47,826 bases of DNA from Bradyrhizobium sp. 141 (GTDB lineage: Bacteria > Pseudomonadota > Alphaproteobacteria > Rhizobiales > Xanthobacteraceae). Location: positions 1 to 47,826 of the forward strand of contig NZ_JADPKR010000031.1 in assembly GCF_023074055.1 (NCBI RefSeq). The letters are read 5' to 3'. The notes beneath the pieces were generated by a model. It searched no databases and was not told where the DNA came from. It saw only the letters and a list, made by a program, of their open reading frames with translations. Positions 1-8,192 of the stretch are shown piece after piece. The stretch's first letter is position 1; every line of letters starts with the position of its first letter. Made by a program: the position numbers and the translations under genes.

Positions 1-95
1 GGCAGATGTACGGGCGCGCTAAGCTCGATCTCCTTCAGGCAAGGCTGATTGGCGCGCCATAAAAACAATCACGATCATCGAATATGCGTCAGAGC

Positions 96-151
96 CAATT
101 TTGGACGCCGATCCCCCGGCTCAGGGGGTCAATATTGCAGGCCGAATGACA
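96..151. repeat. IS21-family-type end (left copy of a 56-bp inverted repeat)
   Basis: This 56-bp stretch matches, in reverse complement, bases 47728-47783 at the other end of the window. It contains two copies of a GGGTCAAT(A/T)TTG(C/G)A-like motif separated by a GC-rich spacer, the multiple-repeat layout I associate with IS21-family ends. The outermost bases of the other copy (TGTAGGGGGT) are missing here, so this end is truncated. No IstA or IstB gene lies beside it. The bases before it hold nothing recognisable. Immediately inside it begins the tail of a methyltransferase gene, which the element appears to have interrupted. Confidence 0.65.
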
Positions 152-1664
152 CTCAAGAGCCAATTGGCCGTCGGCGGGCGGCTCGTCAGCCCCGTCGGAG
201 CTCGCGAAGACGAACAGTCGCTGCTGCGGGTCACGCGCCAGAGCGAAGCGGAATACGACGAAGAAACCTTCGGTGCCGTCCGTTTCGTGCCGCTGATCGG
301 AGAGCACGGATGGGCCGAGGACGGCACGCGCTCCGCCAGCAATCACATCCCCGGGCGCACACGCTTCCGCTCGCTGCCGGAGATGATCGGCGCCGCCCTC
401 GAGCCCTTGCCGGCCCTCGAAGATCCCGCCTTCGGCGCCCTCCCTGGATCGCTTCGCGCAGTGCCGCGTCATCCTGCTGGGCGAAGCCAGTCATGGCACG
501 TGGGAATTCTACCAGGCGCGCGCCGCGATCACGCGCCACCTGATCGAAAAGCACGGCTTTACGGTCGTCGCGGTCGAAGCGGATTGGCCGGACGCCGCCG
601 CCATCGACCGCTACGTTCGCCATCGGGCGTCGCGCGGCTCCGACGAAAGGCCGTTCGAGCGCTTCCCGACCTGGATGTGGCGCAACACCGATGTCGCCGC
701 TTTCGTCGAGTGGATGCGCAAACACAATGCAGGGAAGCCCGCCGGCGAACGGGCCGGATTCTTCGGCCTCGACCTCTACAACATGCGAAGCTCGATCGCG
801 GCCGTTCTCGCCTACCTCGATGGCGTGGATCCCGAAGCCGCGGCGGCAGCCCGCGAACGCTACGGCTGCCTGACCCCTTGGCAGCGCGAACCTTCGACCT
901 ACGGCCGTGCCGTCCTGACCGAAGGCTATCGGAAATGCGAGGCGGAGATCCTTCGGCAGTGCCAGGATATCCTGAAGAAGAAACTGGACTACGCCGCGGA
1001 CGATCCGGACGGATTCCTGGACGCAGCGCAGAACGCGCGGCTGATCGCCTCGGCGGAGCGCTACTACCGCATCATGTACTATGGCGGCGCCGAATCCTGG
1101 AATCTGCGCGACACGCACATGTTCGAGACCCTGGGCCATATCCTGGACACACAAGGTCCCCGATCCAAGGCCGTGGTCTGGGCGCACAATTCCCATATCG
1201 GAGACGCCCGCTTGACCGAGATGGGCGCGGTCCGCGACGAGCTCAACATCGGTCAGCTCTGCCGAGAGAAGTTCGGCGACGCAGCGTCCCTGATCGGATT
1301 CGGCACCCATACCGGCACCGTCGCCGCCGCGTCGGATTGAGACGGCGAGATGGAGGTGATGCAGGTGAGGCCCTCTCGGCCGGACACCTATGAGCGGCTG
1401 TTCCACGATGCAGGTGCGGCGAGCGGCATGGTCGAATTCCGGCGGGACGAGAGCCTTCGCCGTCGTCTGATCGAGCCGCGCCCGGAACGCTTCATCGGCG
1501 TCATCTACCGCCCGAACACCGAGTTGCAAAGCCACTATGCGGAAGCTTCGCTGCCTCAGCAGTTCGACGCGTTCTTGTGGTTCGACGAGACGCACTCGGT
1601 CCGTCCTTTGGAACCAGAGCATCGCCCGACCGGCGTTCCGGATACCTATCCGTTCGGGCTTTGA
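152..1664 (+). pseudogene. Pcm C-terminus joined to erythromycin esterase-family gene, broken
   Basis: Bases 152 to about 340 encode the C-terminal strand region of protein-L-isoaspartate O-methyltransferase (GGRLV.PVG, then LLRVTR and GAVRFVPLIG). The same frame runs on into the head of an erythromycin esterase-family protein (PLPALEDPAFGA). A one-base shift at about 437-450 moves the reading to another frame, which gives the active-site region LGEASHGTWEF, then WMWRN, FFGLDLYNMR and WAHNSHIGD. That frame stops at TGA 1338-1340, where the next residues (DGEMEV..RPSRPDTYERL) show the codon should be Trp (TGG to TGA). Coding resumes in frame to TGA 1664. The gene is 5'-truncated at the IS21-type end and carries one frameshift and one nonsense codon. 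Whether the two domains were one natural fusion or two abutting genes is not certain. Confidence 0.8.
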
Positions 1665-1783
1665 TGGCGAGGCGGCGTACTGCGCTTCCCTGTCGCGGGA
1701 GGTCGTGAAGGCGACGGATTGGCGGGGTGCAATTACAACGATTCCAAAGGAACAAGGGCAGTCGCGGTCGAGTAGACGCTCCA

Positions 1784-2182
1784 GTGAGGACGGCCTTGAA
1801 CGAACCGCTCAAGATTCTGATCGCGGAGGACGACTTCCAGATTCGGGAGATGCTGGAGGACGCATTGAGCGAGGGCGGCTTCCTCCCGGAAGTCCTTTCC
1901 TCGGCGGAGGACGCGGTCACCCTTTTCAAGGGCGAGGTCGCCAGTTTCCGGGCGCTGGTGACCGACGTGAACCTCAAGGGCACCATGACCGGCTGGGACC
2001 TCGCGCGCATCGCCCGAGAGCGCGACCCTGCCTTCCCCGTCGTGTACATGACCGGGACGGCCGCGGATGACTGGGCCGGGTTCGGCGTACCGAACAGCAT
2101 CCTGCTCACGAAGCCGTTCGCACCGGCGCAGCTCGTCACCGCAGTCTCCCAGCTCCTCAACGCCGGCGGGCCGCCGGTCTAG
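1784..2182 (+). CDS. Single-domain response regulator (receiver only)
   Basis: The product is a stand-alone CheY-like receiver. Its acidic pair is in LIAEDDFQIREML, the phospho-acceptor Asp in LVTDVNLKG, the conserved Thr in VYMTGTA and the conserved Lys in LLTKPFAP, the full set needed for phosphotransfer. There is no output domain, so it probably acts by protein-protein contact or as a phosphate sink. No ATG fits the domain boundary. GTG 1784 gives VRTALNEPLKIL, and TTG 1796 is an alternative. The open frame extends to a GTG at 1727 but that extension looks non-coding. No cognate histidine kinase is present in the window. The gene lies between two pseudogenes and is itself intact. Confidence 0.8.
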   Translation: MRTALNEPLKILIAEDDFQIREMLEDALSEGGFLPEVLSSAEDAVTLFKGEVASFRALVTDVNLKGTMTGWDLARIARERDPAFPVVYMTGTAADDWAGFGVPNSILLTKPFAPAQLVTAVSQLLNAGGPPV

Positions 2183-2266
2183 CCGCCCGGTCGGACGAAC
2201 GGGAACGTTCCGCCACGACGGCTGTTGCCCCACCGGTAGGCCCGGAGGCACCAGCCGAGCCAACTC

Positions 2267-2737
2267 ATGACGACCGCAGCCAAGAGACACGTTGCAGCCG
2301 CCGAGCGGGAACGGTCGGCCCAGCCGGCCAAGTGGACCGTCATCTCGGGGATCGTTCTGCTGATGGCGGCAGCCCTGACCGCGGTACTCGCGCCGGAAGA
2401 GCGCCGCCCAGGCCAATCCCCCGGAAGAAATCCCTTGCGCGCGAGTGGCCGCAGCGAGATTGCGCCCCGCAAAGCAGCCGCGGAGATCGAGGACCGGGAT
2501 GGCCCCCGGGCATGACCTACTACAGCCTTCTGGCGATCTTTCCCGCGCTCGCGGCCCTGTCGCGATCTACGGCCTGTTCTCCGATCCGACCGCCATCGCC
2601 AGGCATCTGGACCAGGTCTCCGGCTTCCTGCCCGGCGGCGCGGTGGACGTCGCGCGGGACCAGCTCACGCGGGTCGCCTCGAAGGACGGCGGGACGCTCG
2701 GGGCGACCTTCGTCATCGGTCTCGGGATTGCGCACGT
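2267..2737 (+). pseudogene. YihY/BrkB-family membrane protein remnant
   Basis: Pieces of a YihY/BrkB-family inner-membrane protein are spread over three frames. An N-terminal transmembrane segment (WTVISGIVLLMAAALTAVL) is read from ATG 2267. GMTYYSLLAIFPALAAL, the family's most recognisable segment, is in a second frame near 2512-2560. VAIYGLFSDPTAIARHL followed by LPGGAVDVARDQLTRVAS is in a third frame to about 2737. At least two frameshifts are needed to join them. After 2737 the remaining half of the family (four or more membrane helices) is absent and the sequence becomes unrecognisable. It cannot make a functional transporter-like protein. Confidence 0.75.
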
Positions 2738-2924
2738 AGCACCGGGGCTGGCGCATTTCAGTGCGGCAACGCATATTTCGAGCCGGTGGGCCGCCGAGAA
2801 ATCGGCGGCCATTTCGCTTTCGGGAGGGCCGTTCCACGGCCGGGAGGCTCGTCGGCTCCGGTTCGGGCAAGGCTGCCGCTGCGCAGGCTTCCGGCTAGAC
2901 CAGGCCGCCTCACTTCAAGCGACG

Positions 2925-3126
2925 GGAGCGGCTTCGGCAGCTTGCTCGCGTCGAACTTCGGGACGGCGCGTTCCATCCTGACCTCGGGCGACGGCTCCAA
3001 GCGAGGCGGATGAGCGTCGCCTCGAACGTCACAGCGGGCGCTGCGTCGGTCGTGCCGGTGCATTTCGCGATCTCGCCCTTCGACACGCCTCTTGAACCAG
3101 GGCGAATAGGTGCCGTCCTTGAACAT
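2925..3126 (-). pseudogene. GrlR-family regulatory protein, deleted remnant
   Basis: The start MFKDGTYSPWFK matches the beginning of GrlR-type proteins. The sequence then jumps, in another frame, to KGEIAKCTGTTDAAPAVTFEATLI, the C-terminal part of the same family. The middle (the GEGTGIV.F.DG..SGGDS region present in the right-hand copy at 40503-40903) is missing. A further frameshift precedes the conserved tail VPKFDASKLPKP. The gene is not functional. Family assignment rests on the better-preserved paralogue. Confidence 0.6.
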
Positions 3127-3266
3127 GAGGACGCTCTCCGGAGTTCGAGGCTGCGGTGCCCGGATTCGACGCCCGTTCGGTTAAGGGTCGGTAAAGCGCG
3201 GATCGCATCCCTGCGAGAGGCGTCGGCCCGTTCAGGTCGGCGCCACACCCAAGCGAGCGCACGGCC

Positions 3267-3439
3267 TTACTCCCTTTCGTGCCCCAGCAGCTTGTGGGTG
3301 CTTCGATTCACGAAGTGCAGCTTGCCGCAAGCAGGACAGTCCACGATGGCGAACGACTTGCCGTCCCTTGGGGCTCGTCGGCGATCCAACGCTCGACGTT
3401 CTCTCCGGAGACGGGACATCGGAACAGGAAGTGAGACAT
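3267..3439 (-). pseudogene. Small cysteine-pair protein, frameshifted copy
   Basis: The gene starts MSHFLFRCPVSGENVERWIADE and then loses frame. The other frame continues SFAIVDCPACGKLHFVNRSTHKLLGHERE to a TAA at 3267. The span is 173 bases against 174 in the intact paralogue at 41026-41199, so a single-base deletion explains the break. The protein family is small (57 aa), has a single Cys followed by a CxxC, and has no known function that I recognise. Confidence 0.7.
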
Positions 3440-3708
3440 GCCGGTACCCTGCTCCAGCACCGCACCGCCGCCATGAGGCAGATCAAGTTTTCGGCGCAAT
3501 CCGCCTTCCCCTCCACATCGGACGGCCGCCAACGCCGCAAGCCGCGTTTCCGCCGACGACAGACGCCTCCGCCGGGCCTTTGACCAGACACGGCAAGGCT
3601 TGGGACCGGCTCCGGACGAGGTCGGGATGCTTCTCGGAACCGAAACCTTTCCGCGTCCCGGTGAATTGACTGCGAGGCTCGGGGCTTCGCAGATGTGCGA
3701 GGCGCGCC

Positions 3709-3810
3709 ATGAATTCGTTTTCGCCGGGCGAGACGTTCTGCACCGTTGCCGTCATGACGGCCACGTTCCTGGTCGAGATCGCCTTTTTCGCCCTGATCGG
3801 GGTGTTCTGA
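3709..3810 (+). CDS. Possible 33-aa membrane peptide
   Basis: ATG 3709 opens a 33-residue frame ending at TGA 3810. Its last 20 or so residues form one hydrophobic segment (VMTATFLVEIAFFALIGVF), consistent with a single-pass membrane peptide. A GCGAGGCGCGCC stretch precedes the start, so the ribosome site is weak. The surroundings are decayed sequence, which lowers confidence; a chance frame is possible. Confidence 0.3.
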   Translation: MNSFSPGETFCTVAVMTATFLVEIAFFALIGVF

Positions 3811-3931
3811 CTTCCGCTAGTTCCGTCACCATCAGGCACCCGACGAGAACGTGCGCGAAGCGGCCTTAGATTCCACCCGTCGGGTTCGCTGCCGGCCGCC
3901 GCGATCAGACCGGCCTCGTCCGGATCCAGCT

Positions 3932-5431
3932 TCATCTCCATCCCGAAGCCGTGCTCGCGATTGGCGCCGCGCTACGATCGGCCAGCACCCGATAGACTCG
4001 CGCCTCGCCCTCGACGCCGCGCAGCGGCGCGTCGAACTCTTCGACATTGTGGCCGGCCAGCAGTTGGCGAACGGCGGGGACCGTATAGAGCGCTTCCGTG
4101 AGACAGATTTCGCCGGCGTCGGCGAATGATTGCACCCGTGCGGCAATGTTCACGGTCTGGCCGAAATAGTCGAGATTCTCGTTGAGGGTCACGGCGATGG
4201 AGGGCCCGCAGTGAGCGCCCATCTTGAGAATGATGGCGGGCTGGCCGTGCTCGCGGTTGAACCGACCGATTTCCTGCAAGATGTGGAGCGCGGCTGCCAT
4301 GGCATCGACCGGCCGGAAGAATGCTGCCATGACGGCATCGCCGATGGTCTTCACGATGGCACCGGCATGCCGATGGGCGATCGCGTCGAGGACTGCGAAA
4401 TGTTCCCGGACCAGGGCATAGGCATTGAGATCCCCGAGACGCTCATAGAGCGCGGTAGAACCCTTCAAGTCCGTGAACAGGAACGTCACCTGCCGGACGC
4501 CGAGGCCCTCCTCCTCATCCACGCGCTCGGAGCGGAAGAGCTTGCGGAAGGTCTGACGCGTCAGCAGCATGCCGCCTGAGACGTAGGGGTCGAATTCGAG
4601 CGTCGGCTTCTCTGGCATGGCCACGATTTCGGGCGGCCAATTGATCAGGAGCAGCGAACCGCGCTTGGGTCCGGTGTTGCTGATCTCGAAGATCGCAGGT
4701 CCCGGCGGCACGGCCGAAACGGCGGGCGTGAAACGCTGCCCGTCATAGGCGATGCGAATGATCGTCGGAGTGTTCGGCATCTGCACGGTGGGAGGGAGCA
4801 CGACCGCAAGCGTGAAGCCGGCCTGCGTCTGGACGTTGACGCCCGAGAGCGCGCCCGGCCCAATCTCGGCCTGCAGCGTCGTCGTCAGGCCGGATGGCAA
4901 ATAGGTCATTCCGCGAACAAGACTGCGCAGGATATCGACAAATCGGGTTTTTCCGCCGGGCAGCCGTCCGCTGTTGGCGAATTTGAGCTTCCAGTGCAGA
5001 TCTTCGATCGAGAGATTGTCGACGTCGTGCAAAGCGAGCCGCCGGACTTGCCGCGAGACGGAGAAGGAAACCTCGATGAAGTCGTCGAGCTCGGTCTGAC
5101 CCTCGATATCGCACAGCCCGCAGACGAAATGACTCCGGAGCGCACGGAGCCTCCCGAAGCTTTCCAACACCAGGCCCGAGTGGGGGCAGAGGATGTCCCA
5201 ATGCATGTCGACCAGTCCGGCGCGAGCCGCGTGGAGGAACAGATCGACCGACTCCGGCTCGGCCACGCCGCGATCGCGGGCGAACGCCAGCGGATTGGCG
5301 CGGTACAGGCTGACCTCGTCGCCGCCGCGGATCAGCGTTTCGAACTTTGAGATGACGCGCGGGCTCCAAGTGCGGGCCTGCTCGATCTGCGTCATCCTGT
5401 CTTCGAGAAGCCGTTCGTCAATGGATGTCAT
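3932..5431 (-). CDS. Class III adenylate/guanylate cyclase with DUF5939-type N-terminus
   Basis: This 499-aa soluble protein makes cyclic nucleotide (most likely cAMP from ATP). The first 300 residues resemble the DUF5939 sensor region that precedes some bacterial cyclases; they include a CPHSG motif and a CGLCDIEG motif that could bind metal. The catalytic domain occupies about residues 310-485. Its metal-binding aspartates are in FLFTDLKGST and in KTIGDAVMAAF, and the dimerisation and transition-state region is in YFGQTVNIAARVQS. No transmembrane segment is seen. ATG 5431 is used; ATG at codon 13 (MTQIEQ) is an alternative. It is intact in an otherwise decayed region, and the paralogous block at 40-42 kb lacks it, so it may have been inserted between the small genes. 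Confidence 0.88.
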   Translation of the reverse strand: MTSIDERLLEDRMTQIEQARTWSPRVISKFETLIRGGDEVSLYRANPLAFARDRGVAEPESVDLFLHAARAGLVDMHWDILCPHSGLVLESFGRLRALRSHFVCGLCDIEGQTELDDFIEVSFSVSRQVRRLALHDVDNLSIEDLHWKLKFANSGRLPGGKTRFVDILRSLVRGMTYLPSGLTTTLQAEIGPGALSGVNVQTQAGFTLAVVLPPTVQMPNTPTIIRIAYDGQRFTPAVSAVPPGPAIFEISNTGPKRGSLLLINWPPEIVAMPEKPTLEFDPYVSGGMLLTRQTFRKLFRSERVDEEEGLGVRQVTFLFTDLKGSTALYERLGDLNAYALVREHFAVLDAIAHRHAGAIVKTIGDAVMAAFFRPVDAMAAALHILQEIGRFNREHGQPAIILKMGAHCGPSIAVTLNENLDYFGQTVNIAARVQSFADAGEICLTEALYTVPAVRQLLAGHNVEEFDAPLRGVEGEARVYRVLADRSAAPIASTASGWR

Positions 5432-5603
5432 CGGTCAGCTCCTGACGACGACAATCTATCAGCTTCGCCGGGTTGTCGCGAGCCATCCGCTGCGGCCGGC
5501 CCGCTGCACTGCAGGATTTTCAATCCGCTCATGGGTCAGCGGTGGTAATCGAGCTGATTGTAAGATTTCCGCTCGCGGCTTCGCTGTGCCTGCATCCGGA
5601 CGG

Positions 5604-5789
5604 CTACTTCTGTCCCGACGGGACCTGGGCGTTGCCCGATGACGCATCCCCGCCGAGCACCGAGCTTGCCGTGACCGCCATGTGGCCGGCGACGCCGCCG
5701 ACGAAGGCGCCCTTGAGGCATCCCTTGGCTTGCACCGGCGAGACCAGGACGAGTGCGAACCGGCAGGCAATGGCCGAGATCGCTCTCAT
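5604..5789 (-). pseudogene. Small glycine-zipper-like secreted protein, frameshifted copy
   Basis: MRAISAIACRFALVLVSPVQA looks like a signal peptide. It is followed by KGCLKGAFVGGVAGHM, a short glycine-zipper-like stretch. After GHM the frame departs from the intact paralogue at 41616-41837 because one T is missing (ATGGCGGTCAC against ATGGTCGGTCAC), and later differences restore the shared end PSG(Q/R)K. A 61-aa product could still be made but without the second glycine-rich half. Flanking bases on both sides also match the paralogue. Confidence 0.6.
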
Positions 5790-5859
5790 GATCCTTCTCG
5801 GAACAATGATGTGTCGGTGGGTCAAGTCGCCTGAATGATGACCGTTCCGTTCGCCCGCG

Positions 5860-5999
5860 GGTTGACAACAAACGCACCACTTCAATGCCGCGATTGTCCA
5901 CTCGATAAAGCCGAGGTGTGCCGTCAGCTCCGACGACCACAAGTCCGGCCATCCTCAGTACCTGGAGATGCTGCGAGACTGCGGGCCGAGACACGTGCT
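5860..5999 (-). pseudogene. ArsR-family regulator fragment
   Basis: Reading leftwards from the end of the chemotaxis gene, the frame gives SRPAVSQHLQVLRMAGLVVVGADG followed by RLYRVDNRGIEVVRLL. This is the recognition helix and wing of an ArsR-type winged-helix regulator. The N-terminal helices that should precede it are absent because the sequence runs directly into the 3' end of the chemotaxis receptor gene (TGA 5999-6001). The fragment seems to have been joined there by a deletion or rearrangement. Confidence 0.65.
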
Positions 6000-7465
6000 C
6001 ACGCGGCCTGCAGAGAACCCAGAAAACGCGCGACCTCGAACTTTAGCTGTTCGGATTGGGACGACAGCCCATTCGCCGCCTCGAGCAGCCGTGTTGTTGC
6101 GCCGTTGTTCTCCTCGGAAGCGCGATTGACGCTGACGATGCTGGCGTTGACGTCCTTAGTGCGGTCATTGGCCTGCTGCAGGTTGCCGGCAATATCCCGC
6201 GTCGCTGCACCTTGCTGATCGACTGCAACTGCGATCTCGCCGGAGATCTTGTCGATCTCGGCGATGGTACCACCGATCGCGCCGATCGCATTGACGGCAT
6301 CGCCTGTGGCAGTTTGGATGTTCTGAATCTGCGATGCTATTTCCTCGGTCGCCTTGGCGGTCTGTTGCGCTAGTGCTTTGACCTCACTTGCGACGACCGC
6401 AAATCCCCGGCCATGCTCGCCGGCGCGTGCGGCCTCAATAGTCGCGTTCAAGGCCAACAGATTGGTCTGGCCGGCAATGTTCTGGATCAGGGTGACCACT
6501 TCGCCGATCTTCTGCGCACCCGTTGAAAGGCCTTCCACGACGGCATTAGTCCGCCGTGCTTCCGCGGCCGCCTTGCCGGTGATTCGGGCGGCGTGCGCCA
6601 CCCGTTCGGCGATGTTGTTGATCGAAGCTGTAAGCTGTTCGGTGGCGGAGGCAACGGTTTCCACGTTCATGGACGCCTGCGTCGATGCGGCGGCGGCGGC
6701 TGCGGCCTGCCGCGCGGTTTCGGCGTTGCCGTCGTTCATCGATGCGGACAGACCCTGCATCTGGTTTGCCGCCACGGCAACTGCCTCGACGACATCGCTG
6801 ATCTTGCGCTCAAATCCAACGGAGAGTTCTCGTCGTTTTGCATCCCGCTCGAGCTTGGCCCGTTCGATTTCGATACGACCGGCATTGGCCTGCGCTTCGG
6901 CAGCGCTCGCGATTTCGGCCTCCGCAGTTTTCTGCGCCGCCGTTTCGAACAATTGCGACAGCGTATGTGCGAGCCAGATCAATATGCCGGCTTCGATAAG
7001 CAGGATCGTGGCGTGGAGAACGACGCGGCCGAGGTCCGCACCGCCGGGATACACGGCCGCCGGCAAAATGTAGTTTAGCGTCAGATGATGCAGCGCCACT
7101 GCGACTGTGCCGGCCACTATTGGCCGGAAATCACAATAGGCCACCAAGGTTGCAAGCGCTGCAAAGAAGTACATGTGCATGTCGACTTGCCAATGATGCC
7201 CTGCGAACTGAAAGACCAGCATTGACACGCCGGCCATCAAGGCCACAGCAAAGACCAAGCGGGTTGAAGTGCCATTCCCTCCGATACGCCACGACAGCGT
7301 CGCCGTCAGGGCCATCGCGACCATGAAGGAGCAGGGCATAAGCCAATTGGTACCGAGCGTCATACCAATCATAGCAGCAAGCGGCACATGCACCCAGAGT
7401 ACGGCGAGCAAGATCGTGCTGGCCGACTGGCGCAAGCGTCCCAATTCATTGCCTTCAAAAGTCAT
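5999..7465 (-). CDS. Methyl-accepting chemotaxis protein
   Basis: This 488-aa receptor passes ligand or energy-state information to a CheA/CheW array. Roughly residues 15-185 contain about six hydrophobic segments, so the sensor part is membrane-embedded rather than a periplasmic loop. A charged coiled coil (residues 185-225) and the cytoplasmic signalling domain follow. The hairpin tip is clear: [35 protein letters not shown] (33 or so conserved residues around positions 345-380). I see no obvious HAMP domain. Start ATG 7465. A small membrane protein gene ends 20 bases upstream on the same strand, so the two probably form one transcript. Ligand unknown. Confidence 0.9.
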   Translation of the reverse strand: MTFEGNELGRLRQSASTILLAVLWVHVPLAAMIGMTLGTNWLMPCSFMVAMALTATLSWRIGGNGTSTRLVFAVALMAGVSMLVFQFAGHHWQVDMHMYFFAALATLVAYCDFRPIVAGTVAVALHHLTLNYILPAAVYPGGADLGRVVLHATILLIEAGILIWLAHTLSQLFETAAQKTAEAEIASAAEAQANAGRIEIERAKLERDAKRRELSVGFERKISDVVEAVAVAANQMQGLSASMNDGNAETARQAAAAAAASTQASMNVETVASATEQLTASINNIAERVAHAARITGKAAAEARRTNAVVEGLSTGAQKIGEVVTLIQNIAGQTNLLALNATIEAARAGEHGRGFAVVASEVKALAQQTAKATEEIASQIQNIQTATGDAVNAIGAIGGTIAEIDKISGEIAVAVDQQGAATRDIAGNLQQANDRTKDVNASIVSVNRASEENNGATTRLLEAANGLSSQSEQLKFEVARFLGSLQAA

Positions 7466-7485
7466 TCTCTGTCCTCAACCCATTG

Positions 7486-7839
7486 TCAAATCGTCTGCTT
7501 CAAATCATTCGCTCTTAGGCAGGCAGCCAGCGCCTGCGGGTCGAGCATCAGCCAGGCGCCGGCTTGGCGCAGCCGTGTCAATCCGTCATGGTCGTCGGGC
7601 CGCACCACCAAGAGAACGGGTATGGCGGTCGTCCGGACAATGGCGGCATTGGCGGATGCCGCGGCCAGGAAAACTTGCTGGGTGCCCCACCATGGCGGGA
7701 AAGCCACTGCCACCAGCGCGGCACCCGGTCGCACCTGCAGCGAAAGTGACGCGATGACGATCCAACTCGCGATCAGCAGCGCCGCCGCATTCAGCCACGT
7801 CGGCCACTGCGTTCTGCGATTGATTTGACCGGATACCAT
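7486..7839 (-). CDS. Small membrane-anchored protein of unknown function
   Basis: This is a 117-aa protein with one clear N-terminal transmembrane segment (residues about 16-35, LNAAALLIASWIVIASLSL). A short soluble domain of mixed Ala/Val/Leu composition follows (ILVLLVVRPDD-like strand, then LTRLRQAGAWLMLDP). It is not recognised as any named family. It lies directly upstream of, and is probably co-transcribed with, the chemotaxis receptor, so it could modulate that receptor. This is inferred from position only. Confidence 0.6.
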   Translation of the reverse strand: MVSGQINRRTQWPTWLNAAALLIASWIVIASLSLQVRPGAALVAVAFPPWWGTQQVFLAAASANAAIVRTTAIPVLLVVRPDDHDGLTRLRQAGAWLMLDPQALAACLRANDLKQTI

Positions 7840-8192
7840 TTCAGAAGAATAACGCGACGAGCCTAATTGAGGGTAAACCCGTAGGTTGACGGATTACGCC
7901 GATGCTCGCCAGTAAAGGTCGTCAACTCCACTTACCGACCTGCCGTGGGAGGTTGTCAGCAGTGCCGCTACATTTTGTTGCCTACCTTTGAGCAGGTCTA
8001 CTTTGCCGTCGAGGGACTGCTTCCGGCCTCGCAAACTTTCGCTTCACGCGCGGGTTTCAAGAAAGCGGCGCGTCCGGCGACCAACAGGCATAGCTGAACC
8101 TGGGGTCCCTGCTCCAGGTCGCGGCATTCATAGAGTCATCGCAATGCCTGGGACTGGCCATTCCGACTTTGTTTGCTGTGCCGATATGAGCT
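7840..8192. other. Gap without a recognised gene
   Basis: These 353 bases separate the start of the small membrane protein (7839) from the end of the GGDEF-EAL gene (8193). No open frame here looks coding and no clear hairpin or repeat was seen. The promoter for the small membrane protein and chemotaxis genes should lie near 7840-7950. Confidence 0.5.

Larger units (their letters stand above)
2850..3495. repeat. Left copy of a decayed paralogous segment (matches 40430-41255)
   Basis: Over about 650 bases this stretch aligns with 40430-41255 in the same orientation. Long identical runs include those around GGCTTCGGCAGCTTGCT, GATGAGCGTCGCCTCGAACGTCA and the small-gene region at 3267-3439. The left copy lacks an internal piece of roughly 130 bases in the GrlR-like gene and has single-base indels. 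Homology stops just after the ATGAGGCAGATCAAG shared by both copies. It contains the two pseudogenes listed next. Confidence 0.75.

Noticed and set aside
231..1622. 463-codon frame on the minus strand over the esterase pseudogene
   Set aside because: It is antisense to clearly conserved esterase motifs on the plus strand, and its translation shows no domain.
6354..7073. Plus-strand frame within the chemotaxis receptor
   Set aside because: Shadow of the conserved signalling domain on the minus strand; no start signal or family resemblance.
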